A stretch of DNA of 64,000 nucleotides from Craterostigma plantagineum (Eukaryota > Streptophyta > Magnoliopsida > Lamiales > Linderniaceae). Both the position numbers and the translations under genes were made by a program. The stretch is from positions 558,001 through 622,000 of the forward strand of contig JAPQWV010000303.1 in assembly GCA_027422505.1 (NCBI GenBank). Direction: 5' to 3'. Positions 22,586-35,021 of the stretch are shown piece by piece. The notes beneath the pieces are model-generated. The model did no database searches, had not been told where the DNA came from, and worked only from the letters and a program-made list of their open reading frames with translations. Numbering within the stretch: the stretch's first letter is position 1; every line of letters begins with the position of its first letter.

Positions 22586-23703
22586 TTATAACAGCTGGCA
22601 CATGGCCGCCACGACAGCGACGGCCATCCCCAGTACGCGGCGGCGCGTGGACGGTGCATTGTTGTTTGCATCTAACGCGCCTTCGTAAATCATGCTTCCG
22701 TCCATCTGAGGATTATTATCTGATTCTGGGTTTTGTGTACTTGATGATGATTTCTTACTGCCGATTGAAAAAAATAATAATAATTAAATGAAATATTTGT
22801 AGCTAATTAATATTTCCGTAATATAATACGCACCTCGTCCCCGGCGAAGGACAGAACGTTATGACGTAGTCGCCGCCGGCGCCGCACGTGAACGTGCTGG
22901 TCGGATCGTCGTACGCGTAGCTGTACGCGTGGGGACACGCGCTCTTGAACGCCTCCGAGTACCGCGACGGCCTGCAGGCGTCGGGCGTTCCGTACCTTCC
23001 GCTGCAGCAGTACTCGTCGCTCTTGAACGCGTCGCACGCGCTCCTGCACGCGACGGCGCCGCCGCCGTCCGAGGCGCCGCTCGTCACCCTGAGCTCGCCG
23101 GGACAGTCGGCGTTGAGGTCCGACACGCATCCCGCCGCCGTGCAGTTGGATCCCGTCGGCACCACCAGCATCGGAAGGTTGTAGCCGTCGACGAGGCTCA
23201 CGTCGTAGAAGTCCCTCCCCGAATCGCCGTCGAGCTTGAACTCCGCCAGCGTCGCCGGAGGATCCGCGCCTCGGCCGGCGCATTCCAACCTGCCTGAGCC
23301 GCAGTCGCCGGTGAGGCACGAGAATTTACCGGCGGAGTCCGTCGAGCAGTGGGTGCGGGCCCAGAAACGGCCGCCCCACGAGTCAGGGGCGTTGACGACT
23401 CGTGACTCGGTGGGCTGCAAGGCGAAGCCGGTGGTGGTCAACGGCGAGATTCCGGCGTTGGAGAGTATTCCCGGCCAGACTGTGAAGGAGCACTTATTTA
23501 CTAGTGTGAATGCCGCCGATGAGTATACGTCTGCACAGTAGAAGCATAGATTTTTTCAAATCAAGCCAAGATTGAAACAGCTATGATGAAGAAGAAGAAG
23601 AAGATGGGATCGACTGATGATACGACGTCGTACCTGCTATGAAAGAGTTGAATGCGATAAAGAAGAGAAGAATGTTGAAGTAGAATTGTTGTTTCTCAGC
23701 CAT
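22586..23703 (-). CDS. Thaumatin-like protein with GPI-anchor-like C-terminus
   Basis: Three exons: 23703-23634, 23530-22834, 22757-22586; 312 residues in phase. Residues 1-23 are a signal peptide (FYFNILLFFIAFNSF). The thaumatin domain (24-255) has the family signatures FTLVNKCSFTVWPGILSN, WARTHC, CLTGDCGS, GYNLPMLVVP and many Cys. Exon 3 adds a Ser/Asn-rich linker, a stretch ending S-T-R-R-R and a hydrophobic end (VLGMAVAVVAAMCQLL), the pattern of a GPI-anchor signal. Plant TLPs of this long class (PR-5 family) are cell-surface proteins; antifungal or glucan-binding activity is a family property and is not shown here. A (GAA)n run lies just upstream of the start. Confidence 0.92.
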
Positions 23704-23855
23704 TATTTGAGGCGTATAATGAGATTTGCTGTGATGTTCTTGAAGAAGAAGAAGAAGAAGAAGAAGAAGGAAGTAGGAACTGAGAGAACCTTATTTCTTC
23801 TCCTTCCTCTAAATGTTTGAAGGACATAGAATGGGAATTTACAATGAACAAGTGG

Positions 23856-23866
23856 CCTTATATAGG
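23856..23866 (-). promoter_or_regulatory. Probable TATA box of the thaumatin-like gene
   Basis: Minus strand CCTATATAAGG about 155 bp upstream of the ATG at 23703. The leader would include the GAA repeat. Confidence 0.5.
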
Positions 23867-24086
23867 TATATATTGTGCGTTGAGAAACGATTATTTTTCA
23901 TTTCAATAGTGTCGTAAATTGCAAGGAGTGGGCCTTCGATAACATATGGGCAAGTGGGATTTCGTGAACTTTCAGTGAAACGCGAAATATTGTAGATTGT
24001 TTAATGTCGTTTTATATTATGTTCCCAACAGATTGTGGTTTGAAGCGTGTGGGGAATGCATGTTAAAAAACGTATATGATTACAAA

Positions 24087-24152
24087 GAATTCAAAAAGTA
24101 ACTTTGTCTTTATTGCACGGAATTCAAAAAGTAACTTTGTCTTTATTGCACG
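24087..24152 (+). repeat. Exact 33-bp tandem duplication
   Basis: The unit starting GAATTCAAAAAGTAACTTTG and ending ATTGCACG occurs at 24087-24119 and again at 24120-24152 with no mismatch, so the duplication is recent. Confidence 0.95.
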
Positions 24153-24621
24153 GCCGTCCATTATTTCGTTGGGTGTTCAAGAAAATGAGATATGGAAGTC
24201 AACTCGAACAGATGTGATTATACGTAAAGCAAATTCGAACTGCAATTTACTCTTATGATGGAATTTTTATGAGGCGTATAAATGCTGCATATTCCAATTC
24301 CAAGTATCGCGATTTTTTCTTATTTTGTACGGTGCTAAAAAGTTGAGATGCACAGCGCTTTTGACATCGTTGTGCAAAAAAGCAAAATATCGCTGACGCT
24401 TGTTCTAATCTTGATTTTTCTTTTAATTATTTATAACGAATAAAGTATATGTCACAAAAGAACTCGAGATATTTTTAGGATGTGCCGTCAGTCACTTTCT
24501 TTATTTTTCTCTTCGCAAAATTAATATGCTTCGACATTCAAAACTATGCATGTTTTTCCAACTATTATATACAAACGCGAGCACGTAGCATGTTTTCTGG
24601 GTAGAGAATCAAATAAAAGAA

Positions 24622-27600
24622 TCACACAGCAACTGAAAACTTCGAATCCAAGCCATCTAACACGTCCAAAACGTCGATGGCATTTCGACGCTTATCGACT
24701 TCCCTTTCCGGAGAATTCCCAGTACTTCGACTCGAAGCCCTAACCTTAAACTTGATCTTCTTCTCCTTCGCCGTCGCAAATTCTTGGCTTTTGCTCAGCC
24801 CAGGCAAGAATTTCCTCCTCCTACTCATTACATTCTCGAGCAGATCTCTGTCCTCGGCAGACAACTGCGATCGATTCGGTTCCTTCGAACCGTCGAAAAA
24901 CGTTGTAAGCTTCGACGATCCCATTCGAGATGGAGCATTGAAGGGCAGAGTTCTGACTCCATTGTCTCTGTACCTCACGAGGATGATGAGTCGATGGAGA
25001 AGAGTTATGAGCCCCAAAATGCAAGATTCGACCTTTCCCTTGTCGGCGTGGTAAAGGGTTTGCAGGCGAACGATGGCGTTTGGGGCGGTTGATTTCTTAC
25101 CGAACTCGTGACTGTTTGGGAACGAAAACAGTAGTTTGGTTAGTTTCGCATGCAGATGTTAGTGAGAAAGAGAGTAATTTTCAAGAGCTGATTTGATCTG
25201 TGCTGAGTTCTTATTACCCTTTGTTGGCCCATTCACCCACCCATCCAAATCCTTGATGTGCTCTGAGATTAAGATCGGAAAAAGAAGAGCGTTAGATTCA
25301 AGGGCTTTGACCAAAAACCACAAATTGAGCGTACAATTTCTTAACTTCAAATATTTAAATGTGCTCTTTCTTACTTGGTTGTGTCTGTTGCTACAGGGAC
25401 AAGCCAGCCAAGAGTTTTCTCCATCTCAGCTTTGATTTGAGGGACTGTGAGCTGAAATATAAGCAAAAAAGTTGTGTAAAAAGCAGCTAATTTTAGATTT
25501 ATTACAACGGAAGGCACGCGGATACACCTTGCCAAAAGATCTAAATGCTAAGAAAAAGGAGATAATATTAATATAATACCTTTTCCTTGGCATCAAGTAG
25601 CTGTATTTCCGATCGAAGGGCTGACTTGACATTTGGCGGCAAGCCGTTGTACAACGTGTCTCTCATATTAGGAGGAAGAGACGTCGGCCGTGATGCCTTA
25701 CAATGAAACCAAAGATAAAAAAAAAAACGTGAACGCAGAGAACCATAGTTAAATGCATGCAAGAGCAAGTCATGTAGTAACAAAAAAGAAATGGATAGTT
25801 GCAGTGACTACACTGCACTTAACACCATTATTTGCCCTTAAAAAAACATTCTATAGTTGTATATGGTTTTTGTATCAGCCGAGAAGTAATAACTTACAAT
25901 GTTGTCGATTTGAGTTATTATATTTGCGTAATGTAAAGCAAGGCCTGCAGGGCCTAGCCTTTCTGGTTTGGCAGATGAACCCTTGTCTGATTTTGACAAA
26001 CCTGAGCCATGAAGGATAGGATGGTGTAAGAATGGAGATAGATTATCTCGGAAAGTTTGTAAGACATGGTTTCAATAATATGTATATTAAATCAAACTTC
26101 AGCGTTTCAAGCTGGTGTCTTCTATGAGCGTACCATTGTCCCCAAATACGTCCGAGATTTCTTGATGAATGAAAGTGACGATATCAACAAGTTTCTCCAT
26201 AATCTGTGCCAAGAAAAACAACATAAATTCTTATATATATTGGTCGAAGTCAATGATGAGTAAGGAGAAACAAGTATGGAAACATACCTGCTCCAAACTT
26301 CTTGACCAGAGTGATTTCTTTTTCAAGCTCCTTACAAGTTTCCGCTGATGTTTGAGCTCACTTAGCAACATTGTGAGTGCCTCTCCTACAGATAATAAAC
26401 ATGTTATAAGAGATATAGTATCCATGGAAAAAGAATCTATGTCCCTTGCAGATTCTACAAATATAACTACACCAATAGAAAACGAAGATTAGAGATCGTC
26501 TCTATATGTAGAAGACTTTTGTCCTTTTGTAACATTTCTTATGCATTCTGACTACTTAAAAATGTTTGTGTAACTACTACCTTTACGAGGGAGGTTTAAT
26601 GAAGTTACTTCATCAAGCTTCCTCTGATAATCTTGCTCAAATCTATCCAAAGCATGCAGCTCGTGATATAATTCCTGCGACAAAGAAACAACGAACTCTT
26701 CAATAAGGACACATGGACTCTAAAATATGAAAACAATTAAGAAAGATATTACGAAAGCTTGGAACAAATTTAACTTACAGATGTATACTGAGCAAGAGTG
26801 GTCAGTTCGTGCATAGTCATTTCTGTTTCTTCTAGCGATTGCTTCTGAAAGTCAGTATCCGCATCTAACCTATAAATTAAGCAATTAATACGAAATGCAG
26901 AGGAATTAATAAGAATTGTGTCTCTTTCGGAGAAGAACGTCAGCATTTCAGAAAAATTATGAAGAAAAAAAAGCATCACTTACTTTGCGAAAAACCTATC
27001 TAAATTATGCCACTGTGGGTCCTTACACAAATTCCCAAACCTAATAACTTCCCGGGAAAATACATCAAACTCCTCCCTGCTCAAAGAACGTGAGACAGGA
27101 GTAAACTTCCAACAAAATTACAAAAAAAAAGGGGAGTTCTTTACATCATGGCAGATCAAGAAAGACATTTTATCTTCAATGGGATACCTTTTGTCTGAAG
27201 CTGCAAGGCGGAGAAGCTCGTTTGTATCCGTCGAAACCAAACGCTTGACCCCTTCGGAGTTCAAGACTTCTTTCTTCATAACTTGGATGTTTTCTTCAGA
27301 TAAAGACTGTAAAAGGTTGGTGCCCTTTGCTATAGTATTGGCAACTTCAAAAGCTAGTATCGATATTTTATTTCCCCTAGAATTTACACCCGTATTAAAT
27401 CCACCAGAGTTCAGATTCGTCATGCTGCTGCCTAGAGTGTCTAGAACTTCCACGGCTTTTTCTAAGCTTGCGACGCGTGCTTTTCCAAGAAACGATGTGA
27501 CTTGAGGATTCTATTACGAGGAAATCAATAGAGTCAGTCAGTGTGAGGAAAAACTTATTCTTGATGATCATTTATCTCAAATCAAGAAGTAACATAGGCT

Positions 27601-28358
27601 ATGATATGATCACATCAAATCTATTGAATCAACGAGATACAGAAAATATAACTCTCTGCATCAAACTATGCATGTATGCTCCCAAACTCCAAACCCCGCA
27701 TTATTTTTTGCGTCAATTTTATTTCTTTCTTTGGTCTTTGCGGCGACTAATAGATCTTTGTTGCCTGAATAATTTGAATGCAGAGGTTTGAACCAGAATA
27801 CTACGAAAAATGATGGCGAGCAAATCAAATAACGATACGTTACGTTTTGATTGTCCCTAATCGTTATCCATGACAGATGTTAAAGATCTCGGCAATCCAA
27901 TAAGCACGATATAAATCCACCAAATAGCCACAGCTCAAATTGAATCACAATGCATGCCCGCAAATGAATTAAAACATCTCAAAGACCATAAAAAAAAAAA
28001 CACTTCAAATTACAGAAATACAAACAGTTGGAGAATCAGATCAAATTGTAACTTGCATTCGCACCAACAACCATACCTTATTTCCATGAGTCCTAGCTGG
28101 GGTCGAAGGCTTCAACTCACGAGAAATCGACAAGAAAAGCTCGCCAGAATCGTACAAATTTCGTGTCTTCTTCTCAAAAAGCTCATCACCATACTCGTTA
28201 TAATCAACATCAGAATTCATATCGTATCCATCATCATAATTCTGCCTTCCTAAACTACCATTGGAAAACTTCCCAGAAAAATTAGAACTCGTATCATGCT
28301 CGATACCAACTTCTTTTCGGCTTCTCTTGACCATACCACCTGAGCAGACGCCTCCCAT
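24622..28358 (-). CDS. PSK SIMULATOR (PSI)-type protein, DUF3475 and DUF668
   Basis: Twelve exons: 28358-28077, 27510-27188, 27076-26984, 26869-26779, 26674-26581, 26385-26288, 26203-26134, 26001-25898, 25696-25580, 25451-25375, 25262-25218, 25111-24622; all phases join, giving 627 residues. The N-terminus MGGVCSGG is a predicted N-myristoylation site, as in the PSI proteins that promote growth downstream of the phytosulfokine peptide. DUF3475 lies at ~140-200 (ISILAFEVANTIAKGTNLLQ). DUF668 lies at ~365-490 (LGPAGLALHYANIITQIDNI, ASRPTSLPPNMRDTLYNGLP). The C-terminal tail is Ser/Arg-rich. Frame fully open. Family is secure; which Arabidopsis PSI it matches best is not decided. Confidence 0.9.
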
Positions 28359-29760
28359 TTTTTGGCGTTTGAAGCTCACAACTCCCTCAGAGACCTTTCT
28401 TCAAACACTTGAAAGCAAAGGAAACCCAACAAAAGCCAAAACGCTCTTCAGCTGTGCAGACATGCAATACAGCAATAGCTAAATAAAATACCACAAAGCA
28501 CCAAGAACATACACAAACAATCAAGCATTACCTACCTGTAAAGCAAGGGTGGGTGTTTATTATATGATTATCTACTTACGTTTTGGACAAAATTTACTAG
28601 GAAAGACGCGTCAAGATCGATCTGATTTTTGTGAGTTGATTAAAGATTAATTCGTTGAATTTATTGCCACACGCAACACGCGGTCAGCAGTAGTGAACTC
28701 TTGACTTTTTTTTATTTATTCTCCCACTCCTATTTTTCTAATTTCTTTTTCTGGAAAATTTAAGAAGCGAATGAAATTTCTCCTTTGAAAATTTGTCATT
28801 TTGGTTTGTGGATTATTCGCAACCAACAACTGTGTGTTTTCTCTCATTTGGTGCGTTTCCTCCTTTTCGGTTTTGCACACGTAATCTTTCGGTTACTTTA
28901 ATCGTTTTGAGGTTTGACCAACTTTATTATCCCATTGATGGATTAATTAATTGTTTTTTATCCGATATAAAGCAATAATTCATACTTTTAGCATAGCCGA
29001 TGCGACAATAATAAATGGTTACAGTTTTTCTTTCGTTGCAGATCGATATAAGAAAAAATACATATTTGTTTTTGATATTATAGAAACTATTAGTATAAAT
29101 ATTCTTTTAAGAAATTTGCTTGCTCAAAGCCTCAAACACCTGGGTCAACTGTGATGATGTCGTCGCAAATGCATTTTTCTCACTTGACATGGTCGCAATT
29201 CAACGTTCAAATATTTATATACTAAATTATAGTTTTACCGCATGTCGATATCACTTTACCTTTGGTCAGAGATTTGAATTCACGTAACCTAATGCAATAT
29301 CTCCAAATTAAGCAACACAAATGGGATATAATTTCTAAATGGTCTCATTAGAGCCCAATAGGTTTCCATGCCCACTTACAATGAGCGATCCCATGCCAAA
29401 AAATTAAAGAAATGACCTATTAAGGCCTTGTTTGGTGTTTCTGCTACTATTTCAAACATTCATCAATTTTCAACTGTGAAGAAGGCTCAACAAGATCGAA
29501 GTTCAACACAACTCCTTTTAAATACTTGGAAAATAATCAACTACAACTTTTGAGAAGTTTTCTCAAGGAGAACGCACCAGTTTGACTTGTCATAAAACTT
29601 GTCAACAACCACCGCGCCATCTACATCGCCCACCAACCTGCGAACAAACAAACAAACAAAAGACAGTAATTTCAACCTTTCCATCGACACTCAAATAAGG
29701 AAGGAATCTGACGAATATCATCATCCAACAAAACACATCAAAATATCCTCATCAAAGTCC
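28359..29760. other. Promoter of PSI gene and 3' flank of TRM9-like gene
   Basis: 1.4 kb of AT-rich sequence. No coding region, repeat ends or RNA gene recognised. Confidence 0.5.
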
Positions 29761-30612
29761 TCACCTTTCAAGCTCGCCTTCGCCGAAGACATGGTAATAC
29801 CTGTCATAAACCACAGCTCCCTTCCTATCGTCCTTCCTAGCGAACCCATCAGCCAAAGCACACGAAGCCCCACCAACTTCAGCTCGGTGATAGGGCAAAT
29901 GCCACGGAACAAAATACTCTTGCTGACGCCCGTCGCCCGCCCCTTCTTCACCATTCTCCAATATACGTTCCAAAGAAACCGAAGAAGAAGACGGGCTCCT
30001 CGCCCTCAGGCTGCCCGTCCCGACCCATCCATCCAAATACCTCTCAGCCAAAGGCGTCCACTTTTTCACCAAAGACTTATCCTCTTGCTCCCTTGCCCAC
30101 ACAGTGATCAAAACGAGCCCGCCCGCCTTCGTAACCCTAACTAGCTCCTCCACGGCCCTCTTCCTACGGCCCTCGGTGCTGAGGTGGTGGAGGACAGCTA
30201 TGGAGATTGCAGCGTCTCCATAGCAGCTGCGGAAGGGAAGGTTGACCGCGTCGGCGACCAAGACTTCGTGGCCCTTCTCCGAGCATATGCTGACGAGGGG
30301 TGCGCTGATGTCGCACCCGATGAAGTGGCAGTTAGGGTTTAGGCCTAAGTACTTGCCGTTGCCGCAGCCTGCGTCCAGCACGAGTGAGCCCGAGGGGAGG
30401 GAGTTTAGGAATGTTTGGACTTTGGGCCACTTTGCGAACCTCGTGGAGCTGAAGTGTGGTGCGATTGCGTCGTACACGCGGTGGACGTACTTCTTCTCGA
30501 TTTCTGGGGTTGCTTCGACTTTGGGTGATTTTGGGGCGGCGCTTTTTGTGGATATGGGTGGTGGGGCGGGCGGGTCGTCGTTGGGCGTGGCGTTGTTTTC
30601 TTGGTTGCTCAT
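29761..30612 (-). CDS. TRM9: TRM9-like tRNA wobble-uridine methyltransferase
   Basis: Single exon, 283 residues, ATG at 30612. Upstream the same frame has no other ATG before a stop, which fixes the start. It is a class I SAM methyltransferase: motif I LVLDAGCGNGKYLGLNPNC (~residues 77-95), motif II/III around FIGCDIS and VLVADAVNLPF, then SIAVLHHLSTEGRRKRAVEE, characteristic of the TRM9/ALKBH8 family. This family methylates carboxymethyluridine at position 34 of tRNA, usually with TRM112 as partner. The C-terminal HLPYHRAEV and YDRYYHVF blocks also fit. The N-terminus is Pro/Ala-rich and disordered. Confidence 0.9.
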   Translation of the reverse strand: MSNQENNATPNDDPPAPPPISTKSAAPKSPKVEATPEIEKKYVHRVYDAIAPHFSSTRFAKWPKVQTFLNSLPSGSLVLDAGCGNGKYLGLNPNCHFIGCDISAPLVSICSEKGHEVLVADAVNLPFRSCYGDAAISIAVLHHLSTEGRRKRAVEELVRVTKAGGLVLITVWAREQEDKSLVKKWTPLAERYLDGWVGTGSLRARSPSSSSVSLERILENGEEGAGDGRQQEYFVPWHLPYHRAEVGGASCALADGFARKDDRKGAVVYDRYYHVFGEGELER

Positions 30613-30815
30613 GGTGGAGAAGCCTCTCGTGACAGGGATGGCGGCGAAACGAGAGAGGACCCTTTTAACGGAAGATGTCGATGGTCTTCTATCAATCTAC
30701 AAGCATCATCAGGACATGATTTCATTTCATGAATAAATATCTATACGACGACAGCACATCTCACTGTGATTGCCTACTTTTTCAGCCAACCTCCAACTTA
30801 ACCTGTAGCTCAAAG

Positions 30816-31448
30816 TAGGGGTGTAAACGAGCCGAGCTCGAGCCGAGCTCGGCTCATTTTCTGGGCTCGAGCTCGAGCTCGAGCCCTTACAGCTGAGCTC
30901 GAGCTCGAGCTCGAGCTCGTCGAGCTTTTCAGCTCACGGCTCGAGCTCGGCTCGTTTACTGCCAGATGAGCTCGAACTCGAGCTCGAGCTCACAAAGCTC
31001 ATCGAGCTCGAACTCGAGCTCGAGCTCATTAATAAAAAAAAAATTATTAAATTAATTAAAATAATATAAATTAATATAAAAATACAAAAAATATAATTTT
31101 TTTTTTAAAAAATCGAGATTATTAATAAATAATTTGTAAAAATAATATAAATTAATATAAAATTTTTAAAAAAATCGAATTTTTTAAAAAAATAAAGAAT
31201 AATATATAAATTGTTATTAAAATATTAAAATATAAAAAATTAAAAAAAAGAAAAAGAAAAAGCTCGCGAGCCTGTTCACGAGCTCGCGAGCCACTATGTT
31301 TGGGCTCAAGCTCGAGCTCGACTTAAATGAGCTCGAGCTCGAGCTCAACATAAATGAGCTCGAGCTCATTTTTGTCGAGCTTGAGCCGAGCTTTTATCGA
31401 GCCGGCTCGTCGAGCTCACGAGCCGGCTCGGCTCATCTTTCACCCCTA
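30816..31448. mobile_element. hAT-type MITE saturated with GAGCTC
   Basis: 633 bp bounded by the 8-bp duplication GCTCAAAG (30808-30815 and 31449-31456), the hAT hallmark. Ends TAGGGGTGTAAACGAGC and, in complement, TAGGGGTGAAAGATGAGC. Both arms are near-continuous GAGCTCGAGCTC arrays, so either strand can fold on itself and the two arms can pair. The middle (31030-31260) is A/T-only in character. No coding capacity. Confidence 0.85.
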
Positions 31449-31456
31449 GCTCAAAG

Positions 31457-31973
31457 AGGCATTTCCTCATACAGCTTGTGCACATTTCAATTTGCATAAA
31501 TTGCGGGCATCATCTGATAAAAAAATGTTCTCGAGAAAACATGAAAATTACTGTCGAATAACGAAAACCCAAAACAGAACTACAGAAAAAACGAACCTTC
31601 GGTGTGGATAGATGCAATGGATTGCTCTTTGCTCGGGCGTTGACTGCAGTCAAAGGCAATGGATACGGCGAACTCCCAAACTGACGTGAATGGATTAAGG
31701 TATTATTATAACAAATCTGTTTAAGTTTGGGCCGAGCTAAAATAACACCTGGGGCCCATTTAAGGCCCACAAGGGATACGCCTGCTTTCTGTTTCGTTTC
31801 AATCACAAGCTCTGCTTCAAAATCTTCCACCAGAAATCAAATCATCGTTGTTTCGCATATTAAACCAACGCTGACGAGAAAAGCAAATGAACGAGCGTAC
31901 GTACATCTTATCATCACCATCCACAGCAAAGGTGTTTATGTCTACAAGTTCTCTTACGACCTAATCCCACCAT
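31457..31973. other. 3' flank of the HVA22-like gene
   Basis: About 520 bp, presumably the HVA22-like 3' UTR and spacer. Nothing else recognised. Confidence 0.45.
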
Positions 31974-33260
31974 TCAATGATTCGATCCGCCGTTTATTTT
32001 CCTCGACCGTGCTCGTGTCACACGCACTGCAGCATCTTCCATGATCGTGTCTTGGGCGGAAACTCGAGGATCTTCAGCATCCGCAGAAGTAACCTTATCG
32101 CTTTTCATTACCTGCCCTTTGTCTGAACTTGACGAAGCTTTGTTGGCTACGACGAGCGATGTTGCAGCATTTTTCTGGTCGTCTGAGGTTGTCGGGGCAG
32201 TAGTAGCTTCTTTCGAACTGTCAACAGATGTTGCTTCTTCTGTTGAGGTATTGCCTGGAGCTGTGGTAGTAGCAGGTGAAGAAACTGATCGTCTGATAGA
32301 TGTAGTAGCGGGTTTTCGCAATCTGTTTGCTTCTTGTTGGGGCTGCTGCATAGGGATGGATAGAAGAAAAATAATGAGATTCTGTTAGCTTCATTTGTTT
32401 ATTAGTTGGTTCAATACTTTTCTATTTTAGTTACAGTTCGTTTGCATGATTCCACGCTAATGTATTGCATTACATACCTGAGCTGGTTGGGAAGGTGCAG
32501 ACTGCGAAGCGATGAACTGCAATATCTCAAAGATTCTTGTTTGGCCATAGCCTGCAGCTTTCTGAAAGTACGAGAGTACCATATCTGCTGCCGTCGTCTT
32601 CAATTCTGACAAGTTTCGATCGATTTCTGTCTCGTGTTTTGAAACGTAGGGTTTGAAGAAGGCGTCGTAAACATATGATGCCCCCTGAAATGAAATGAAG
32701 TAAACGGATCAGAAAAGACTAAGCTTGAGATAAAATAGTTGAAAGAGATTATCGACCTTGGTTTTAGGAGACCACAGGTATATGAAGAAAGCCAACTTAG
32801 CTTCACCATACATAGGCAGCCTTCAAGGCAATTGACAGAACAACATTAACTTCTTTAATACTACTAAACTGAGAAAAAGGAAAGGAAGAAAAAGGGGGAA
32901 GTACAACGCTAACCAGCCCACGAAGGCATCACCGATTCTTTCACAAACTGTAATCATCGCAACCAAAATCCTGAAGTCGGAAATGATGGGACTGTTACCG
33001 CGGAGAACGGGAAACTAAAACAATAGGAAGTTGATTCGAAAACGTTACCAATACTGGCACCAAAACAACAGCTGTTGGATATCAGGTTTATTCAGTTCCA
33101 CGGTTTTGAAGCACTCGTATGCTGGATAAGCATATCCAAACATCAATCTGAGAAAAAAAAACGTTCAAAGTAAGATCTCAATTAAATGAAGGGTGACAAA
33201 GTTTACTGAACATAGTAGCACTCACATAAGTACTCTGGTAATCAACGATCCTACTACCAT
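31974..33260 (-). CDS. HVA22-like (TB2/DP1, REEP family) ER membrane protein
   Basis: Six exons: 33260-33226, 33147-33049, 32970-32914, 32820-32757, 32684-32478, 32345-31974; 277 residues. Residues ~1-95 are the TB2/DP1/HVA22 domain: FGYAYPAYECFKTVE, then LLFWCQYWILVAMITVCERIGD and LPMYGEAKLAFFIYLW, hydrophobic hairpins that shape tubular ER. The middle (YVYDAFFKPYVSKHETEIDRNL) is typical of the HVA22i/j class. The last ~120 residues, mostly in exon 6, are a low-complexity Ser/Thr/Ala tail that differs between species. The last exon could start one CAG later. Confidence 0.88.
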
Positions 33261-35021
33261 CCTGACTCCCTGTTGCAGCACAGCATAGACCATTTGTTAG
33301 TTCATGTCAGTCACTTAAATTGTTGGCGTTGCAGGCATGTTACTTTCTATCAAAGTACCAAGGATAACACACCAGAAAATGAGGAATAGAAATTGCAAGA
33401 ATCTCTGTTTCAGCTTTCTTTGATTGCTTAAACAGAGGAGGTAAATGACTGACTACAAATTGCTTTGCTCTGTTCTTCAGATTAGCATATCGTACAAGTA
33501 AAGTATAACAACGGCATTAAGTGGCATGCCAAAGGGCTTCCGCATTTATTTTCGTTTAATTGCCGCAGCCTACCAATATAATCTCGTAAGGCTACATTAC
33601 AGGAATGAGGGAATATAATCAATCAAATAAAAACCGCCTTCTACAGTTTGGCAGATGACTCGCCACCGACAAACACCGACAGAATACGGATAAAGTTTGC
33701 CAAAACGAAAGTTAACGATGCGTCTCAGCTGCAACTGAATTTGAGAAATCGCTTACTAAAATAGCATCCACCGACATATAATTTAAACAAGAGGAAATCT
33801 TAAAGAAGGCGCGCGTCTCGCAACGACAAATCCACAAAATCAACAGCATAAGAAAGCTAAAATCAGTGAAACTCAAGGAGAAGATCATACGAAAAGAAGA
33901 GCATCGTCATAGCTTCGTAATCTGACAAAATGAGCAAAACTAAACTCGGAGATTAGATACGACCTTCAGATCTTTATCGTCCGCCAAGCACAACTATGGA
34001 ACTTGCCAGACGGCGTCACTCGGCGCCCCTTGAGCTGATAGTGCCACGCCGGATTTGAGTAGAACCTTTTTGAAGTATCTGTTTGAATTGAACTATATCC
34101 ACTTTTTATAACCGGGACTTGCCGTTTAGGGGTACGGTTACTGTTTGGGGGGTATTTTTCCTAATTAACGAGTATTCTTTTTTTTTTTTTTGTAATTTAT
34201 CTATTTCTTATATAAAATGGTGGGTTGATTTGATCGTCACAGTAAGTATGAGTTGCTATGCTAGTATGTAGTAGATATTATGAAACCACATAAAAATAAT
34301 TAAGTAAATAACAACTGCCTGTAAGTGCATTTTGGACTACAATCAGCTCAGGTAGTACAGGTTTCTCTCTAGGTGTTCGATAAAAGGAAGTGATGGGAAT
34401 GTAAAGCGCAATTATTTTAGAGTAATTCTACGAAGTAATGATATTTCTTGAGGTGAAAGAGCACATAGTAACGTTACAATTATTTTCTCCTTGACTTGAT
34501 GAAAATAATTATGGGCGAATCATCAAAAAACAATATAATTGATTGACATTTGCAACTCAACTTAGTAGGGCAATAAAAACTTTAGTTTGCTATTCATGCT
34601 TGCTTGCACGGACCAAAAGAAAAAGAGAGGGTAAGAGTGACATTGGCGAGTTCAATCTCATCATCATTATTGCTATTATTACTTCAATTACCATGAGAGT
34701 TTCTTGTTTGTGATCATAAACACGACCTATTACAATTTAAAACATGCATAAGCGATGTGAAAAGTAAAATTAATATTTAACTTTTTAAAACAAAAAGGGA
34801 TGGAGGAAAATGAGATTTAAAAGCCTTTGGGACCTTGTGTGCAAGAAAATCACTTCGATATTACGAGTGGCTAGAATTACAAGTGGGCCCACATAATCCA
34901 ATTTCCGCCATTGAAAGAAGAAAACCCAGAATTTGCCAATCTAACCCCCTCTCAGAGAAACAACACACCCTTCACAAAAAATTCACAAAAAAAAAAATCA
35001 AATAAAGTTAGATAAGAAGAA
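33261..35021. other. Divergent intergenic region between HVA22-like gene and LQY1
   Basis: 1.76 kb between two divergent genes. The left part probably holds the HVA22-like 5' UTR, perhaps with an intron. No coding sequence or repeat ends seen. Confidence 0.5.

Larger units (their letters stand above)
23704..24621. other. TLP promoter and PSI-gene 3' flank
   Basis: About 920 bp. Holds a (GAA/AAG)n microsatellite (23740-23770), a probable TLP TATA box (minus strand CTATATAAGG at 23856-23866) and an exact 33-bp tandem duplication (24087-24152). No gene. Confidence 0.5.

Noticed and set aside
22807..23319. 170-residue Arg-rich frame and a 122-residue plus-strand frame over the thaumatin-like gene
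   Set aside because: Off-frame translations of the same Cys-rich exon; composition is extreme and no homology is apparent.
29599..30144. 181-residue plus-strand frame antisense to the TRM9-like gene
   Set aside because: The minus strand has all methyltransferase motifs; the plus frame has none.
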